From NCBI GenBank assembly GCA_029260575.1, contig JAJDDB010000016.1, forward strand, positions 124,001-188,000: 64,000 nt of DNA, written 5' to 3'. The position numbers were made by a program, and so were the translations under genes. This stretch comes from Phycisphaerales bacterium. GTDB taxonomy: Bacteria > Planctomycetota > Phycisphaerae > Phycisphaerales > SM1A02. Below the pieces are notes generated by a model. The model did not search any database. It had not been told where the DNA came from and saw only the letters and a program-made list of their open reading frames with translations. Below are positions 61,892-64,000 of the stretch, piece after piece. Numbering within the stretch: position 1 is the stretch's first letter; each line of letters starts with the position of its first letter.

Positions 61892-62335
61892 TTATGACAC
61901 AGTTCCGTTTTCGACAGTCAACACCGGCGGATCGAAATACCCTGCACCAAACGCATCGCTACAAAGCAGCGCCGACCGTGCATACACCAGCTTACCTTGC
62001 GCCGTTGCTGTCAACTTCAGCAACGACTGATCCGCATCCACAACATCGATATGTACGAGACCGTCAGATCGCCGGAGGGAGCACGGAGCGATTCGTCTGT
62101 GCTGCACCACGTGTCTTTCGTTGCATCTCGATTCAGTCCACGCTTCGATCGAGGCACAATCGTCGAGCACATGCAGCGCCACGACCAGCGACAACGACTG
62201 ATGGGCGGGCACTCGTGCACACGATTCAATGTCGCTGTCTGACCACCGGCTGTGTGTGGCGGACCAGCGTAGAGCGCACGAGAGCGCAGACGGCACCTCG
62301 CTGATCGTATCCGGATTCAGGTGCAAGCTGCTCAC
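61892..62335 (-). CDS. Unrecognised protein coupled to the GbsR-like regulator
   Basis: 147 residues from GTG 62335. Beta-rich with LRWSATHSRWSDSDIESCARVPAHQSLSLVVALHVLD and DGLVHIDVVDADQSLLKLTATAQGKLVY; a single central helix is weak. Layout suggests a hot-dog-like or START-like small-ligand fold, but I could not assign it. Its start codon overlaps the stop of the upstream regulator gene (GTGA). Confidence 0.55.
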   Translation of the reverse strand: MSSLHLNPDTISEVPSALSCALRWSATHSRWSDSDIESCARVPAHQSLSLVVALHVLDDCASIEAWTESRCNERHVVQHRRIAPCSLRRSDGLVHIDVVDADQSLLKLTATAQGKLVYARSALLCSDAFGAGYFDPPVLTVENGTVS

Positions 62336-62937
62336 GATGCCTGCTCCGTTGTTGCACTGCTGAGTGTCGACGCAGCCCGCTGCAGTTCAGCGCCTGCGTC
62401 ATTGGTCAACCCCGCAGAGATGTCTGCAACCATCTCCAGAAACGTCAGCATGCTGTTGAGCCGATTGTTGTGCCCGAGCAACTGCTGCTGATCATCACTG
62501 TTTCGTGGTGCAAGGCCATCGGTCAGTGCCCGACACTGACGAAGCTCTTCGAGCACTGGATCGACTTCTCGCTTCTTGCGCTCCCGCAGGATCGTTCGAA
62601 AGAGCTTCCAGACATCCTGTTCCGCCTGAAAATATTCCTTCCGATCGCCGCGCAGATGCACCCGCTGCACGATACCCCAGTCGATCAACTTTCGAAGCGT
62701 CATCGAGGCATTACCTCGACTGATCTCCAGGAAGTCAATGATCTCGTCTGTATTCATCGGTCGGCCGGCAATGAACAGAGTCGCGTGTACCTCAGCCATG
62801 GTGCGCGGGATGCCCCAATGCGCACCCATCTGTCCCCACAATGCGACGAAGCGCTCGCGCGATTCACGCAATTGAGTGCCAATTTGCGCAGCATTGTTCG
62901 GTGTACCGGAATTGGTATCTGGCCGCGGCTTCGCCAT
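62332..62937 (-). CDS. GbsR/MarR-family transcriptional regulator
   Basis: 201 residues from ATG 62937. ESRERFVALWGQMGAHWGIPRTMAEVHATLFIAGRPMNTDEIIDFLEISRGNASMTLRKLIDWGIVQRVHLRGDRKEYF is the winged HTH in the arrangement of GbsR-type repressors (about 25-110), followed by a helical dimerisation tail with RTILRERKKREVDPVLEELR. GbsR regulates choline/betaine genes in Bacillus; the ligand here is unknown. It overlaps the following gene, suggesting co-regulation. Confidence 0.85.
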   Translation of the reverse strand: MAKPRPDTNSGTPNNAAQIGTQLRESRERFVALWGQMGAHWGIPRTMAEVHATLFIAGRPMNTDEIIDFLEISRGNASMTLRKLIDWGIVQRVHLRGDRKEYFQAEQDVWKLFRTILRERKKREVDPVLEELRQCRALTDGLAPRNSDDQQQLLGHNNRLNSMLTFLEMVADISAGLTNDAGAELQRAASTLSSATTEQAS

Positions 62938-63030
62938 AGCAAATGCTCCTGCACCGGCAGTAAAGCACACTCGCGGCGAATTTTCAACTCGTTTTGAAAG
63001 TTCTGATAGTCAGATCGGCAAGAAGGATAT

Positions 63031-63318
63031 TCAGGCTGTCACATCGATGGGGTGGGTTTCACCATCATTGGGACGATGCTGTGGCTGCCGTGCCAACTGG
63101 CGTTGATGCTCGTCTTCTGCCTGCTCGGAATCGTTTTGCGGGAGCTTGCGAATGGCGTCGCTGTGTTCGAGACCGGCCACACGAAGTTCGACCTGATCCT
63201 GAAACCGCCGGGCCTGTTCGCTTGCTGCGCGTTCCTTGTCGCGAGACTTGGACGCAGTCTGCTGAGCCTGCGCAGCCTGGATCAATGACGTATCAATTGG
63301 TGAACCAATTGTGCTCAT
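63031..63318 (-). CDS. Small Gln/Arg-rich helical protein
   Basis: 95 residues, helical and polar: IDTSLIQAAQAQQTASKSRDKERAASEQARRFQDQVELRVAG and HSDAIRKLPQNDSEQAEDEHQRQLARQ. Composition resembles flagellar/secretion accessory proteins of planctomycetes but no family is recognised. Ribosome site not obvious (GTGACATGAG upstream). Confidence 0.6.
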   Translation of the reverse strand: MSTIGSPIDTSLIQAAQAQQTASKSRDKERAASEQARRFQDQVELRVAGLEHSDAIRKLPQNDSEQAEDEHQRQLARQPQHRPNDGETHPIDVTA

Positions 63319-63388
63319 GTCACTTCACTTATCGACCTTATGAACCGGCCATCTGAATACCGGCTATGTGGCCGATAAGAACCAGTCG

Positions 63389-64000
63389 CTATGGCGTTTG
63401 CGAGCCGTCGTCTGTCTCGTCGACTTCGGTCCAGATGGTTCGAAGCAGTGGCAACAGGCGATCGTCTGGCGATGCCCGCTGCATGGCATCAAGCCCCTCT
63501 TCAACCATCGCGCGATCGTCGAACTGATGTCCGATGTAGGCAAGAAGGAAGCCCATCATTGCGGGTTCCATTCCCTGCTCCAGACGTTCACGAATGAGAT
63601 TAATGTTCTGTTGCAGCCGAACGCGCGTCGGAAGAATATCCCGGTCGTACCGAACATCGATCATCTCGGGGTAGCGTCGCAGGACTTGTCGCAATGACAG
63701 TGCAGCAGGGGTATACAGACCCGCACCAAGCTGAGCGTGTGCCTTGCCTGCTGAAGCCAGGGGATGCAGCGGCCGAAATCGCAAGGCCCGGGCAAAGCGC
63801 CGCTCAGCCCAGAAATATTCGCCGGTCGTCAAACTCTGTTGAGCCGAAGTCACCAACTCATTGAAGCGATCATCATCACCACTAGCGTAGGATTTGACTG
63901 TCTGTCCATGTCGAAGTGCGATTCCGAACGACTCGAGCGTCGGCAGCACATCCGGCGTTTGCGGTGTGGCTGGTGCGATTCCTGCATCATCACTCTCGTC
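63389..64000 (-). CDS. TPR-like protein, cut by the window edge
   Basis: The frame is open from the stop at 63389 to the last base, so the start lies outside. The visible 203 residues: an N-terminal Asp/Ala/Pro-rich stretch, then LVTSAQQSLTTGEYFWAERRFARALRFRPLHPLASAGKAHAQLGAGLYTPAALSLRQVLRRYP and helices RVRLQQNINLIRERLEQG and MGFLLAYIGHQFDDRAMVEEGLDAMQRASPDD. The pairs of helices with Gly-Tyr/Ala and Ala-Leu spacing look like TPR units. Function unknown. Confidence 0.65.
   Translation of the reverse strand, partial: DESDDAGIAPATPQTPDVLPTLESFGIALRHGQTVKSYASGDDDRFNELVTSAQQSLTTGEYFWAERRFARALRFRPLHPLASAGKAHAQLGAGLYTPAALSLRQVLRRYPEMIDVRYDRDILPTRVRLQQNINLIRERLEQGMEPAMMGFLLAYIGHQFDDRAMVEEGLDAMQRASPDDRLLPLLRTIWTEVDETDDGSQTP

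Overview
The window looks like chromosomal DNA from a marine-type planctomycete, most likely class Phycisphaerae. The evidence is indirect: five secreted proteins carry paired 'VFDLLDLLAAWG'-type repeats, there are CPxCG zinc-ribbon membrane proteins, an ECF sigma factor sits divergent from a Ser/Thr kinase, a Lys/Arg-rich histone-H1-like protein is present, and core genes are scattered rather than clustered (dnaN without dnaA, sucD without sucC, queF alone). This placement is inferred from protein style, not from a marker gene.

Left part (1-28.4 kb). This is mostly housekeeping. It holds mdh, sucD, an NsrR-like regulator divergent from a group III truncated globin, purM, a PUR-domain protein, a CBS-pair protein, an ICMT-like membrane methyltransferase, two lipoprotein alpha/beta hydrolases flanking an acyltransferase, arfB, a phosphoesterase, a homocysteine methyltransferase coupled to an S41 peptidase, rdgB, queF, a TPR lipoprotein, tkt-nfo, dnaN, a redoxin, a free-standing DsbD-alpha-like protein, a cysteine-less rhodanese coupled to an M28 peptidase, and a PQQ-type sugar dehydrogenase with a dockerin-like tail. 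A strong terminator and tRNA-Ile(GAT) follow.

Phage-derived part (28.7-33.2 kb). Immediately after the tRNA come five intact, same-strand genes: portal, scaffold-like coiled coil, SU10-type capsid protein, connector-like protein and a holin-like one-helix protein. No terminase, tail, integrase or lysin gene is next to them. A short terminase-nuclease-like C-terminal piece lies 22 kb away at 55.5 kb.

Middle part (33.2-49 kb). It contains lipoproteins, an M16-family protein without its zinc motif, dapB, a histone-like protein made of 16 tandem 18-bp units, a 7Fe-type ferredoxin, small membrane proteins, a FliA-like sigma factor, a beta-carbonic anhydrase, dockerin-like secreted proteins, a His/Cys-rich lipoprotein, a delta-9-type desaturase, a GNAT-like fusion and several unrecognised genes.

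Accessory part (49-57.8 kb). About 740 bp without a convincing gene holds eight exact-phase 20-bp repeats. It precedes a three-gene cassette linked by two ATGA overlaps (TIGR04255-like protein, unrecognised protein, ComEC-like metallo-beta-lactamase-fold protein). This is the best candidate here for an undescribed conflict or defence system. Next come a LuxR-type HTH protein, an ECF sigma factor divergent from a membrane Ser/Thr kinase, phage remnants, and a dockerin-like gene flanked by two diverged copies of one 48-bp C-terminal coding fragment.

Right part (57.9-64 kb). It holds a HTH/membrane protein, a phosphatidylserine decarboxylase, a TPM-domain pair, a PHP phosphatase, a GbsR/MarR regulator with its partner, and two unrecognised genes, the last cut by the window edge.
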